DNA of 64,000 nucleotides, from positions 3,612,001 to 3,676,000 of the forward strand of contig NC_066278.1 in the NCBI RefSeq assembly GCF_905404315.1, in the 5' to 3' direction. The notes beneath the pieces are model-generated. The model saw only the letters and a list, made by a program, of their open reading frames with translations. It did not search any database and had not been told where the DNA came from. Positions 10,801 to 21,440 of this stretch are shown here, in pieces (position 1 is the stretch's first letter; each line of letters opens with the position of its first letter). A program made the position numbers and the translations under genes. The DNA is from Leptidea sinapis (taxonomy: Eukaryota; Arthropoda; Insecta; Lepidoptera; Pieridae).

Positions 10801-12705
10801 CGTCTCTAATTACATTATTAATGACTACCAGAAATGTACTTTTGAATTCTTGTAAGTTTAAAGATTACTTACAATTGTATAGACCTATATATCTCTCTCT
10901 TACTGGAGAAAATGGGTTTGTAGTTATAATTTGAGACTGGCTACCTATATACTGCTTGCGAAGTATTTAATTTGTAATCACGCATCTTGCGGAGGTTGGA
11001 ATGATTTGGTTTTTGATATTTTTGTCATCAAATGATTTCTAAAAACTGCTTTTTTTTATTTAACACGATTTTCAATTAAAATTTCAAAATATTGCGTATG
11101 TAAAGCGAGTGTACTTTCATCACCGTTTAGGTCACCCAAATTATTTAGATTCTCCGCTGGAACTCTAAGTTTAAAACAAAAGCTCGTCGGTAGTGGGCTT
11201 TACTTCGACTATGTTAAATTATGAAAATATACAGCTGAACAAAGTATTTGGTATCAATATCCATATATAGGTATACCAAGTCATCAAAAAAATTATATTT
11301 CATCTCATGGCTTATTCATCCATTCGGACATCATCAGCTTATCGACACATTAGCATCTGGTACTTCTCAGCCATAAATATTTCATGGGATTCGGAGGCAC
11401 ACAGTTTAAATATGGCCTCGATGCTTAGAAGACCTCTAACGTGCAACCTTCATCAGAAATTATAGCTCATAATTGTTATGTTTGTAGGTGGAAGTATTGT
11501 TGTATAAGATCCAGCACATATGTTATGTGATTGATTGATAGCAGGCATGAATGATGGTGATAACAGTATCAAACTGAATGTGCCAACAACTATTCAGTAA
11601 GTAATACTATATTATAACACAATTAGCTGATCCCAGAGAAGCTGTTCTGTCAATAGAAATAATATTATATAATAGTTAAAAAAAACTAAAAAACACGCCA
11701 AAAGTACAAAAGATTTCATCATTCTAAAATATCCTTAAATTAGATAAATCGGTTAAAGATAATGGTTGAAATTTAAAATTAACTTCTATTCCCGCCATAA
11801 CGACGATATATGAAAATTATATAAATTAACAAAAATCTTATTTTGCACATTGAAAAATGGAATAATTTTATCAAGTTAATGTATTGTCGTCAGTCTTCGA
11901 TAAGTCTTCAAAGTTTGAACTAAATCTGGCCGTTTAAAGTGGGTCAACATCGCACCAAAATGAGTCGGTTACAAAAAAACATACATACAAGTGAAGCTTA
12001 TGATAAAAAATAAAAAAAGCATGTAATTCATTAACTTTGAATACACATTTCCTATGGCTTTAGACTACATTATTACGGAATACGTACGTATTTTTTTTTT
12101 CAATTTACAGAACAGTGAGTGTTGGGTTAGCTAGTAATATAAAATGTAATGAGATATTGATAATTGTGTTGGCGATTAATAAATATATTAATTCTTATTC
12201 GAAAGCTGACACTTATAAAATAAGACTTAAAGTATCTAATGCCGAATACAGTCTGGTAATTATTCCGCCTTGCGCTTAGCTACAGCTGTGTCCCTCGTAC
12301 CACAAAACTTAGTACGCCCTCCAATAAGCGACATCCGTCATAAAGATTGCGATAATTAAGCTAATCGGTATTTCGAGACTGTTGATAACTATCCAACTTA
12401 ACTTCTTCGTCAAGATTCAAGTGAGTAAATTTAAAGAATAATAATAATACTCAAATGAATATGGAAACAGTCATTGATGAATCATTTTAATTTGGTGGAA
12501 AGACTAAAAATATACCCTCATAATATATTACTAATTATACTTACTCTTTTCCTTAAAAGGTTTTTATATTAGACATCGTTTGATATTAAAATGGAATATT
12601 GCGCGGCCTTCACATTTGTAAATGATTCATTAATATTTTGTACATCGCTAGTGCTCGGATTACCGAGCTCGTTTATATATAGTGTTAATGAGTTTGCAGA
12701 CACAC
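10801..12705. other. unassigned AT-rich sequence
   Basis: 1.9 kb without a recognisable gene or repeat. There are poly(A)/poly(T) runs but no consistent repeat boundary. Confidence 0.35.
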
Positions 12706-12818
12706 TTTTTTATGAGAAATAGTGACGAGAGGAGCAAGACAATAATTACAAGACTGTCCATAACTATGCAGAACCGCTCAGGATTTTTGGAAAGACCCAA
12801 AAATTCTAAAAGGCTCGA
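12706..12818 (-). mobile_element. SINE-A copy 3 (truncated)
   Basis: Only the 3' part survives: the T-run, then a version of GACGAGACGAGCAGGAC, then the hairpin CCGCTCAGGATT...AAAAATTCT. It ends abruptly beside a LINE-A fragment, probably a deletion junction. Confidence 0.6.
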
Positions 12819-12849
12819 TTTTTTTTTGTGGTAGAAGACACACAATTAA

Positions 12850-13445
12850 GCGACGTCAGGTGATCCAGCCGTGCACAGAACACTGGGTCCCCGACAATTC
12901 GAGCTCCTCTGCGTTGCACGCGGTCAAATGAATCGAGCTGATATTGGGATGCGCCAGACCAGATATGACAGCAGTACTCTATATGTGGCCGAACCTCCGC
13001 TTTTTAAATCGCTACAACGTGGGTCGGCTTGAAGTATTGACGTGCTCTACTTATGACGCCCAGTTTCTTCGAAGCCAATTCGCTCGAGATTTCGAGACCC
13101 AGTATTCCGATACTAGGCGTGGAAGAAAGTTCCTTGAAAATATCACTGAAGTAGAACGCCAGATATACAGATGACGGGGATGATATTATCCTAGTGTGGC
13201 GTGTCGATTAAGGGTGGAATTTGGCGGCAGGCATCAGGTCAAACAGATAATCGGCATACTGGGGTGTGCCAGACCAGAGATGAGAGAAAATCTCCATAAT
13301 ATGTGGATGGAGCTCAGCTTGGTAGAGCGCTAGAATACGGCTTGAAGTATTGCCGTCCTCTAGTCTTAGTCAATTTGGCTTTGTTTTTGAAGTGACCACG
13401 GCAATTGCTCGAGATTTCCAGACTTAGTATTTTGATAGTAAGCAA
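12850..13445 (-). mobile_element. Two rearranged LINE-A ORF2 fragments
   Basis: Reading down the minus strand from 13445, the order is: S-IKILSLEIS..., an HPHIM...HLWSGTPQY block, a jump to DLMPAAKFHP and ELSSTP (C-terminal region), then at about 13108 SIGILGLEISS again with RQYFKPTH, AEVRPHIEYCCHIWSGASQY and FDRVQRRGARIVGDPVLCAR. The middle block therefore occurs twice, the first time with an internal deletion. Two truncated copies, or a duplication plus deletion, explain this. All frames are broken. The WSGxxQY and ARIVGDP blocks identify the family by comparison with 35600-35900. Confidence 0.65.
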
Positions 13446-14394
13446 GGCATTAAGGGTGTGTTATTGGGAGCGGTGTTACGACAACTTGTTTTTAGGGGTT
13501 GAAACTTGAGTATTCTGAGGTTAACCTGATTCGTTTTCCCCTATTCTGCGTCCTTCTAAAGAGAGGACTTGAGGAGAAGACAAGTTTCTTTCACTCCTGG
13601 ATGACGGTTACAGACCCTGTGCTTTTTATTTTGACAGGCCAGTTTGTCCTTCTATTCTAAAACCAGCACTCGTACGTCCTGATATTTAACTCCAGATCAA
13701 TATTTTTTTCAAATTCCACCAATATCAGCATCACTTGGGGGTATCTCTGTTTTACTGTTTATATAGGTACTTTAGTTTTGTACGTGTACTAAATTTTTCC
13801 ATACAGTACTTAAAATATAGATCCAACAAACCACAAAATAAGCGGAAACATTAAAATTAAAAAATTAATCTTGGACAAGGAATAATTCCTTCCCTTCGGA
13901 TTCTAAAACATCGTTACGTTGATTTAATTTATAGGAGCAGATAACGGAGAGCGAAGCCCTGCTTTTTGAGGTTTTTAACTCATGATTTTTAGTTGCTGCC
14001 ATTGTTCTTATCGTACAGATTTTTGTCTGATCTGTGTTAGTGCAACAGTTATATTAATTGAGAATTCTTAAGTCTGAGAAAGGGCTCAGCTATATTGCCG
14101 CTTAAAGTAGCCCCTCCATGATGGCGAAACACGCATTTATTATTGCTGTGATCCACACGTGTTATACCATCCCACCACACCACTGATTACGAATTATTGC
14201 AACGTAGGTGATGTTTGGCTGCAGAGTTTCAAATTTTTTGTGTGTGTAAAATATTTATAATAACACTATATAGTATTTAATTTGATTAAAGCGAATCTTA
14301 CACAATTCACTGTGAGTCAATTTTGCCAAAAACCATCCGTATAGCAAATACCACCTCCGAGGCAATAAATGGCGCTAAACTTCATAATGACAAC
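13446..14394. other. unassigned
   Basis: No family recognised. The patch 14050-14180 is less AT-rich and has no open frame. Confidence 0.35.
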
Positions 14395-14676
14395 TTTTTT
14401 TATGAAATTAAGGGACGAGACGAGCACGACATTCGGCTGATGGTAATTGATACGCCCTGCTCATTGCAATGCAGTGCCGCTCAGGATTCTTGAAACTATT
14501 TTGAGCGGCACTACAACGGCGATATGATACGCCTCATTTGCCCAGTAATATCACTAGCTACGGTGCCCTTCAGACCGAAGCACAGTAATGATTACACATT
14601 ACTGCTTCACTGCAGAAATAAGCGCCGTTGTGGTACCCATAATCCAGCCGGCATCATGTAGAAAGGAGCTTCCCAC
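14395..14676 (-). mobile_element. SINE-A copy 4
   Basis: Near full length, with the T-run at the left and AGGAGCTTCCCAC at the right. The central hairpin loop is shortened (AGTGCCGCTCAGGATTCTTG AAACTATTTTGAGCGGCACT). Confidence 0.8.
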
Positions 14677-14887
14677 AATGATAAATACTATATTTGACTC
14701 ATTTCATTTGCAGTCCCTCTGAAAACGAGATCTTGGAAAGGTCTTGAAACGTCGGGTTAGCTAAAATAAAAATGTAGATTTTACGCAAAAATCTAATGTA
14801 AAAACACGGTTACAATTACACGCGTTTTAATCCTTTAAAAGTGTTTTATTTAAATAACACGATATGCCTACTTCTCAGTTAAGGCGA

Positions 14888-15178
14888 GTTCATCATCATG
14901 TCAGGAGACGTCCACTGCTGGATAAAGGCCTCATAATATATTCATTATAACTTTGTATAATAAAAATAATAGCCTTTATAAACAATCTTTAAACAGTTTG
15001 AGATTTACTTTTGAATTTGCAGTAGACATCGGCACAGATGGTTTTGCTTTCGCATAGACTTCCCCCAGGCTCTTCCAGTGTTCTGGGTCATGACATAATC
15101 TACTCCACGTCACACCAGCGGCATCTTTTAAATCGTCGCTCCATCCACGACTCGGTCTCCCTCTCTATCTTTTTCCTT
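14888..15178 (-). mobile_element. RTE-like LINE C-terminus (RPSRGWSDDLK)
   Basis: The minus strand at 15160-15045 encodes RPSRGWSDDLKDAAGVTWSR, then LCHDPEHWKSLGEVYAKAKP. This is the usual C-terminal GRP-RWSDD-box and W--LGE region of RTE/craTE-type LINEs in moths and butterflies. The tail near 14900-14930 carries the GTCCACTGCTGGATAAAGGC end with a CATCATCAT stretch. About 110 bp of AT-rich DNA separates the two parts, so there has been an insertion or a divergent UTR. Confidence 0.6.
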
Positions 15179-15309
15179 CTTTAGGATACCATTCTGTTAC
15201 TATTTTGGGCCCATTTTTCTTGTTTGCCTCGTATTAGGTATCCTGCCCTTTGCCATTTGAGTTTACTAATAGTTTGTGGTAAGTCTGCAAGTCTGAGTTT
15301 GTCAAGTTT

Positions 15310-15560
15310 ATTCAAATTCAAATATTTTTCATCCATATACCTATTCCAAAACGAATGCCTCAGACATGAGAAGAATGGGCGCAACAAACTCAACGGGCTT
15401 GTTTTTTTCATCAAAAAATATGTTTACATAGTAACATTGTACACTTAAACTTATTATTTAATAGCCTGAGGGCGGTCGCTTCATTCCCAATCATTGAGAA
15501 ATTCATTTATGTTATAGTTACCTTTACCTCAAAACGTTTTTTAACAGTTCTTTTTAATTT
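15310..15560 (-). mobile_element. LINE-B 3' end
   Basis: The minus strand carries the degenerate C-terminal coding end (WE...RPPSGY), then CCGTTGAGTTTGTTGCGCCC, TTCTCATGTCTGAGGCATTC and AATATTTGAATTTGAA. The same tail occurs at 10043, 41240, 59553 and 63100. Confidence 0.7.
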
Positions 15561-16110
15561 ATTTTGCTTAGAACAAACTGTCAAAGTCCACTTCTAGGCT
15601 AAGTAAACTCGATAAGTCATTAGATAATTGCGTTAGATTTTATAATAAGCTTCCTTTCCGTCCCTCAACAACTTCAAAACATAAACTTATAGATAAAACT
15701 TATTCAATTTAAATGATTATTTAGATGATCTGAAAGCTTGGGTATGAATAGCCCTAAATTATATTTTAAGCTTTTTATTACTCTTAATATAAATTTAATA
15801 TTAGTAATTATGCAAACTTAAGCAAAATTGTCAAATTGTAAGTAGAATTATGTAGCGAGTATTGCATTTTATGAAGTAGATGAACATTCTTTTTTGTTAT
15901 TTGGTTGAATTCTCGCGACTGCTTGTGGCGGCGACGTGGGATGTGTCGTTTCCTTCCCTAAAATATGGTCGAGGGAGGCGATAGCTGGTCCATGGTTAAT
16001 GCTCGTGAACCGGCGCTCTTTGTTGTGGCAGGAAGATCTTGTTATCAGAAACTGCTTCATGTTTTTAAAATCAATCTAAATATATTTATGTATTTGGTAT
16101 TTGGTTTTTA
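15561..16110. other. unassigned; module shared with 59640-59780
   Basis: Within it, 15990-16060 (GGCGCTCTTTGTTGTGGCAG GAAGATCTTGTTATC) resembles 59725-59775 (GGCGCTACTTGTGGTGCCTG AATGATCTTGTTACC). Both are probably relics of one dispersed repeat of unknown class. Confidence 0.35.
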
Positions 16111-16417
16111 TTTTTGACAGCAAGGCACGAGACGAGCAGAACGTTCAGCTGATGATAATTGATACGCCCTAACCATTACAATGCGGTGCTGCTGAGGATT
16201 CTTGAAAACCCAAAAATTCTGGAGTGGCACTACAATAGCGCTCGACACCTTGAGACATAACATTTTAAGTCTCATTTGCCCAGTAATTTCACTAGCTGCG
16301 GCACGGTTCAGATCGAAACACAATAATGCTCACACATTACTGCTTCACGGCAGAAATAGGCGCCGTTGTGGTACCCATAATCTAGTTGGCATCCTGTGCA
16401 AAAGAGCCTCCCACTGG
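16111..16417 (-). mobile_element. SINE-A copy 5 (near full length)
   Basis: It spans from TTTTTGACAGCAAGGCACGA to GAGCCTCCCACTGG. A frame of about 70 codons on the plus strand (16202-16420) resembles frames in other copies only because the repeat sequence is shared. Confidence 0.8.
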
Positions 16418-17055
16418 TAAAAACTGGCTAGTACAAAAATGCCAGAGAAACCTCTTCTGAACCGATTCCAAGAGTTTGTTATAAACATCGTAATGCGGAT
16501 TCCAAACGAACGTAGGTACAGTATTGTATGTCATCAGTATATAATATTATTGTTTTAATTTTAATATTGTAAATAATTTAGTTTTAAGACGTCTAGTTTT
16601 GTATTTCTTTCATCTTTTTGTATGTACATATTACTTTAATTATTGTTAGTAACTATATTAGTAACTATAAAATCAACCTGTGCATAACGGTGTGAGTTCT
16701 CACTATAAATTAATTTACTGTACTTTGAAATTGTGAAATGTATTGTGTGACCTGTTTGTTATCCCAAAGAAATAAAATAAAATATACGTCCAACGCTCCT
16801 TACATCACATTGTTGCTAATTCAATATCGGTTGGTCTGTTATCTAAGTGAAAGTGACATAACCTTGACTTTGTCCCCATTTATTCCTAAACATTACATCA
16901 TTGTTGTCATGGTGCGATCACACGTTCGGTGGGTTACCTCACAATCGGCACGTACCTCATAAAGTGCTACGTTTTGAAATTTCATCAACCTAAGTAGTAA
17001 AGACCTCCCTCACTTAATTAAGGATTAAATATACAAATTTAAATTGTATATCGAT
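16418..17055. other. unassigned AT-rich sequence
   Basis: 16720-16790 ends in CCCAAAGAAATAAAATAAAAT, an A-rich tail that could be the 3' end of a retroposon. No protein signature supports a family. Confidence 0.3.
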
Positions 17056-17240
17056 AATAGCTGACCCAGAAAACATTGGCCAAAAAAAATCAATAATTAA
17101 AAATTTTTGGGGTATAAAAAATAGATGTGGGCCGATTCCTACCCGATATGCAATAAAATTTCGTACAAATCGATTCATCCGTTTCCGAGAAGTTTGGTGG
17201 CAAACACCGGGAAACGAGAATTTTATATATTAAATGAATG
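17056..17240 (+). repeat. R-family dispersed repeat
   Basis: Starts AGCTGACCCAGAAAACATTG and includes GGGGTATAAAAAATAGATG and CCGATTCCTACCCGATATGC, shared in order with 31574, 37378 and 40400. Confidence 0.6.
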
Positions 17241-17293
17241 GACGAAGCGAAATATATGTACGCCCCACTGTCAACCATATAGAAAGACGATGA

Positions 17294-17385
17294 TCCATAA
17301 ATCTACAGGATCTACTTTATAAATGATAGTCTGCTAACCCAATAATTGCTTTCTATATAGAAAAATGACTTGAGACGTCGCATAA
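17294..17385 (-). mobile_element. SINE-C fragment (upstream arm only)
   Basis: ATCTACAGGATCTACTTTAT and GACTTGAGACGTCGC match the non-tRNA arm of the SINE-C copies at 20290-20380 and 63800-63890. The tRNA-like part is absent. Confidence 0.5.
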
Positions 17386-17574
17386 CAAATATACTTATAT
17401 AAATTATTTTTAATGTGATTTCTCATGCTTCTGGCACACAAATTTGATTTATAAATTTTAAAAGAAGGAAGAGAAGAAGAAGTTTTGAAAAGTGGAAAGT
17501 GATCCAGAGAACTAGTGTTCGTGTTAGTTTCGAAAAGATTGAAGTCGAATCTTAGCGGAGTATACACTCAAGAA

Positions 17575-17640
17575 GGCTCACAACATTTGAATAATTATGG
17601 ATTTCCGCAAAATAGCGACTAATTCAATAAATAGTCTTAC
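17575..17640 (-). mobile_element. MITE-G end fragment
   Basis: ACATTTGAATAATTATGGAT TTCCGCAAAATAGCG is the inverse complement of the MITE-G left end (GCGGAAATCCATAATTATCC) seen at 23100, 41697 and 56336. Confidence 0.5.
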
Positions 17641-18124
17641 ATCCATCAATTTGAGGGTAGTCTGAGTTTTTACCGGTTCCTTTAGCAGATTTTTGTGAAA
17701 AAATCAAAAACCCACTGGATCAAATTCTTTAATTACAAATATAATAACAAACAAATTTGCAAAACAAATATCTCCTTATGTAACCACACCAAATGACAAA
17801 TATGTTTACTTAAAGCCACGCCCCTGGCATTGAACTAAACGTGATTGTTAAGTTAAATATGAGATATTAATAGTACTCAACAACTACATCAACTTGTACA
17901 GTAAATTCGTGAATGGATGGGTTTAGTTTGTCCCTCATTGATGCCGGTCAACATCTGGATGTATGACACTCCCCCCCCCCAGTGCGACTTTTAAGGGAAC
18001 TTTCCATGACGTACTACTACACATTAGAAAGAACGTGTTTGTGTGGTGTTGCCAGGGGACCACAGTTAGTTATTTTAGCTGAGCTGATTACACACTTAGC
18101 CTCTTGATTGGGCCATTGTGCGTT
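17641..18124. other. unassigned; includes a C10 run
   Basis: No family recognised. A run of ten cytosines lies near 17971. Part of this may be the 3' UTR of the minus-strand LINE whose coding end stops at 18125. Confidence 0.35.
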
Positions 18125-18480
18125 TTTAAAAACGTCTTCTTACTCCAACCAGCCCAGATCATTCCAGAAGTCTAGCAGTCTTTTAAAGTTTCTGCAGGCA
18201 TCTGGAAGCGATGCTGGTGATTGGAGTAATTGTGCCCGTTGTTCGGCCACACTGCTCACTCCATAAGCACGTGTTCTGGCGTTTCCTCTGCCACCATGCA
18301 TCCTCTGCACAAGGGTATGTCTGTTACACCTATGATAGACAGATGCTTGTTCAAGGGACAGTCACCGGTGACTACACCTACAATTATGCGTATATTGTCC
18401 CTGTGTAGTCTCATCCGGTTGCGGGCGAATGTCTTTGCGGGTGCGCATCCGCATTCTTTCTTTGGCTGCAACCTTTGCTG
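18125..18480 (-). mobile_element. I/R1-group LINE ORF2 C-terminus with zinc knuckle
   Basis: Minus-strand frame 18471-18256 reads KTFARNRMRLHRDNIRII, VTGDCPLNKHLSIIGV and LCRGCMVAEETPEHVLME. The pattern C-x2-C-x8-H-x4-(C), preceded by TG-C-LN-HL, is typical of the region after RNase H in I/LOA/R1/Jockey-type LINEs. Next the codon for the last cysteine has lost one base (GAGTGAGCAG). In the shifted frame the protein continues VAEQRAQLLQSPASLPDACR, then NFKRLLDFWNDLGWLE and the end. A single-base deletion thus breaks an otherwise well-kept fragment. 5' truncated, no partner fragment nearby. Confidence 0.7.
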
Positions 18481-18724
18481 CGAACCACTTGGGCACTATT
18501 AACATTACTGAACAGCAACAGTACTTACCTGTCAAATGTCAACTGAGAGTGGTCCAACATTAATATTATCTTCTTCAGCCTTCTAAACCAATTATAAGTT
18601 TTACATGGTTCTCTTCTGTTGTTTAATTTTTGTAAATATTTCTATTAGATCAAGTAGATTTGAGTTTTTTTTAGTGTTAATTCTTTTAATTTAATGTAAT
18701 TAGTGAAATAAAATATATTATATA

Positions 18725-18815
18725 ATATATTGGCGGAATTAACTAACTAACTAACAAAAAACTCAAATCATTTGTATAATTATGGATTTCCGCAAGGTAA
18801 CGCCTCCTTTAATAA
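18725..18815 (-). mobile_element. MITE-G fragment
   Basis: ATATTGGCGGAATTAACT...AAACTCAAATCATTTGTATA ATTATGGATTTCCGCAAGG is the inverse complement of the first 75 bp of MITE-G. A short (AACT)n expansion sits inside it. Confidence 0.55.
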
Positions 18816-19179
18816 ATTTTCAAGTAGAAGTAATATGAAACATAATAAAAGTTCAGCAAATCAGTTCAGAATACAAAGTGAGCAGTTATCAGTAATAACG
18901 ACACTTTGTTATTGTTGCAACACGTGGATAAATTAACATAATTCAAATTACATTCACATAACTGGCTTATATATTACAACAAGATGTAAATACTTGTAAC
19001 TGAATTGATTACATTACCTATTTGCTGACCGTAAGCTTACGCAACAAGCGATAGCTGGTTTCTGTTTCTGGAGTGTGGTGGAGACTTACAGTTTAGTATT
19101 AATACCTTTTTTTTTACTAATAATACATACAGCATTAATAAGATTATAATATTTAATGCTTGTGTTAGTCGCTACATTG
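18816..19179. other. unassigned
   Basis: No signal recognised. Confidence 0.35.
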
Positions 19180-19473
19180 TTTTTTATGAAAATGAAGGAT
19201 GAGACGAGAGTTTAGATGATGGTAATTGATACGCACTGCCCATTACAATACAGTTTCGCTCAGGATTCTTGCAAAACCCAAAAATTCTGAGTCGGCGCTC
19301 GTTACCTTGAGACATAAGATGTTAAGTTCATTTGCCTAGTAATTTCACTAGCTACGGCGCCCTTCAGACCGATACACAATAATGTTTACACATTACTACT
19401 TCACGGCAGAAATAGGCGCCATTGTGGTATCTATAATCTAGCCGGCATCGTGTGCAAAGGAGCCGCCCACTGG
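19180..19473 (-). mobile_element. SINE-A copy 6 (near full length)
   Basis: It runs from the T-run with ATGAAAATGAAGGATGAGAC to GGAGCCGCCCACTGG. Small deletions around the hairpin right arm (TCTGAGTCGGCGCTCG) remove its pairing. Confidence 0.8.
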
Positions 19474-19840
19474 ATTCAATGTTATAATTACCACAAGGTC
19501 ATCATTAAGCACCCGTTCGTATCACACATCAATTACATTTTCTGATTTTTCGGAGATGTTGGAATTTATTTGTTATGATTACGATAAACAGCGGGCACAG
19601 CTATCTCTTTTGTTGTTGAGCAGAGACTGGTGCACACATACAAACAATATCAGTAACAAAAGTATATTTGTTTGTTATGTCTTCACTTTTCATCGTAAAC
19701 TATTCATACATATACTATATAAACACCTTGAGTAGAAAAGGGCATAGAGTAGGTATATTTTATATAAAAATTTTAAGACTTGTGTAAAATGCACTATTAG
19801 CAATTAAATGAACAAAGTCTGAGAGAGATTTGACTGATTG
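19474..19840. other. unassigned
   Basis: No signal recognised. Confidence 0.35.
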
Positions 19841-19955
19841 ATGTCTCGAGGTGACGAGCGCTATTGTATTGCCGCTCAGAATGGGAAAGGCGTTTCAAAT
19901 ACCATCAATTGAACGTCCTACTCGTCTCATCCCTTACAATTTATTTTTAAAAAAT
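19841..19955 (+). mobile_element. SINE-A copy 7 (3' fragment)
   Basis: ATGTCTCGAGGTGACGAGCG, TTGCCGCTCAGAATG and AACGTCCTACTCGTCTCATC are the last third of SINE-A in sense orientation, with part of the hairpin deleted. Confidence 0.6.
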
Positions 19956-20154
19956 CCTGGGATGTTGGGAGGCGTTACAGCCAAATATATAGTTGACTTG
20001 CACTATGGGTGCAAATAAAATCAGTTTTTAATAAAAGTGTATAATGTAAATAAACAAAAAGAGTAGTTACCGATAATTAACCTCCAACTAATAAATAAAT
20101 AATGCAACTTAAATTGAAAAAACAAAAAATACAGAAATAAAACTGAAAACAAAA

Positions 20155-20390
20155 TTTTATGAACGATGCGGGACTCGAACCCGCAACCTCTCGCGTCCCG
20201 TCCGATTGCTCTTTCCAACTGAGCCAACCGTTCGAGTCACGCATCGTATAAAAAATGTTGTATGCTTTGTTCAATTCTTGTTGTGGCTTCATCTACAGGA
20301 TCTACTTTACAGGTGATAACCTGCTCAACCCCAATATTTGCATATTATCAATTAACTTGAGATGTCGCTCTTTCAAATCCTAACTTATGT
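20155..20390 (-). mobile_element. SINE-C copy (tRNA-like element)
   Basis: The minus strand contains a good RNA polymerase III internal promoter: A box TGGCTCAGTTGG (20226-20215) and B box GGTTCGAGTCC (20181-20171), with a T-arm-like CGGGTTCGAGTCCCG. The anticodon stem pairs poorly and position 33 is not T, so this is not a working tRNA. The tRNA-like part sits inside a longer repeat: an upstream arm (GGTTATCACCTGTAAAGTAG ATCCTGTAGATGAAGCC) and a downstream tail (CATAAAATTTTGTTTTCAG). Further copies lie near 55.0, 59.1, 59.2-59.6 and 63.7 kb. Confidence 0.65.
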
Positions 20391-20669
20391 TTTTAAGGAT
20401 ATAAGTTTTATTAGGTAGAGCACGTTATCACGTACATCCTTAATACATTATTATTCAAGTCCATATATAATTACAAATCACACACATGCATCTATGTATA
20501 ATTTACGTTTGAATCATAATATTGTGTGAGCGAGTAACGCAATAATTCACTCTCATAGATTTTCCATTTCCAATAAAAACACAAAAAAATACTGAAAACT
20601 GCAAAAATAGAAAAGGAAATCATATGATAATCTGTTTAATTAGCCGTTATTCATAATTAATATTTTTTT

Positions 20670-20795
20670 TCAGTTATCTTGAGTGTGAATTCCGCTAATA
20701 TATGTCGTCTATCAATTCTACACGTGTTTCAACTCTACAGGAGGCATAATCAGGAGATGTTGACTCGCCAAATTCAGACACGAGACTCATGCCAG
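20670..20795 (+). mobile_element. MITE-G fragment (internal module)
   Basis: GTGAATTCCGCTAATATATG, then ACACGTGTTTCAACTCTACA and GGCATAATCAGGAGATGTTG ACTCGCC follow the order seen at 23140-23250 and 56380-56470. Confidence 0.5.
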
Positions 20796-20868
20796 TATTC
20801 AATACAATTCAAACTCAAAAAATTTGGAAAATCATATGACGACTGACGAAATTTGAACACACATACAC

Positions 20869-21092
20869 ATAATAATAATATTGACACACTCTTACACAAA
20901 TTATCTTGCCTTAATCTAGGCATAGTCTGGGTACAAGACAATTTAAACATACATAAATACATATAAACGTCCATGACTCGGGAACAAACACCCATATTCG
21001 TTATATAAATGATTACACCTACCGGGATTCGAAACCAGGACCTCTAGCTTAGTAGTCCGGGCCACTACCCATTCGGCTATATGGGTCGTCAT
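20869..21092 (-). mobile_element. SINE-B (tRNA-derived SINE, full length)
   Basis: The minus strand starts GACGACCCATATAGCCGAAT (A-box region) and has the B box GGTTTCGAATCCC at 21036-21024. It continues with GGTAGGTGTAATCATTTATA, CGAGTCATGGACGTTTATAT and AGGCAAGATAATTTGTGTAA, and ends in a (TAT)n tail. This is the layout of a tRNA-derived SINE. Partial copies lie at 31797-31972 and 35937-36036. An R-family repeat begins 20 bp to the right. Confidence 0.75.
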
Positions 21093-21111
21093 ATATATTA
21101 TATTATAGACT

Positions 21112-21440
21112 AGCTGACCCGGCAAACGTTGTTTTGCCATATAAATTTTTTTTAGAGTTAGACCGTTTCTTGGACATTGCACTTACTACTACATATAAAA
21201 GATTTTTTCTAAAATAAAGCCTAAGTTACTCCTTATTACATCAGCTACCTGCGAAAAAAAGTCCTGTTAAAATCGGTCCAGCCATTTCAGAGATTAGCCT
21301 GAACAAACCGACAGACAAAAATTGTAAAAAATGTTATTTGGTGTATGTATCGTATATATATTCATATACATGTAGTAAAAAACGGTTATTTCAATATTAC
21401 AAAGAGACACTCCAATTTTATTTATATGTATATAGATTAA
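21112..21440 (+). repeat. R-family repeat, CCGGCAAACG subfamily
   Basis: It begins CTAGCTGACCCGGCAAACGT and contains GTTAGACCGTTTCTTGGACA, CTCCTTATTACATCAGCTAC and AATCGGTCCAGCCATTTCAG. It ends TTTATTTATATGTATATAG. The copy at 27013-27330 is closely similar, so this subfamily moved fairly recently. Confidence 0.7.

Noticed and set aside
16202..16420. Conserved small protein encoded in SINE-A copies
   Set aside because: The frame is opposite to the poly(A) sense strand and is broken in most copies. Similarity is explained by repeat descent.
17968..17980. C10 run as a regulatory or quadruplex site
   Set aside because: A single homopolymer without further G/C runs nearby. Could be a sequencing artefact.
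20165..20240. Functional tRNA gene (minus strand)
   Set aside because: A and B boxes are good, but the anticodon stem mispairs and the position before the anticodon is not T. The sequence is repeated with flanks in at least four places. It is a tRNA-like repeat.
21020..21092. Functional tRNA gene (minus strand)
   Set aside because: It is the head of SINE-B, with the SINE body and (TAT)n tail attached. Partial copies occur elsewhere.
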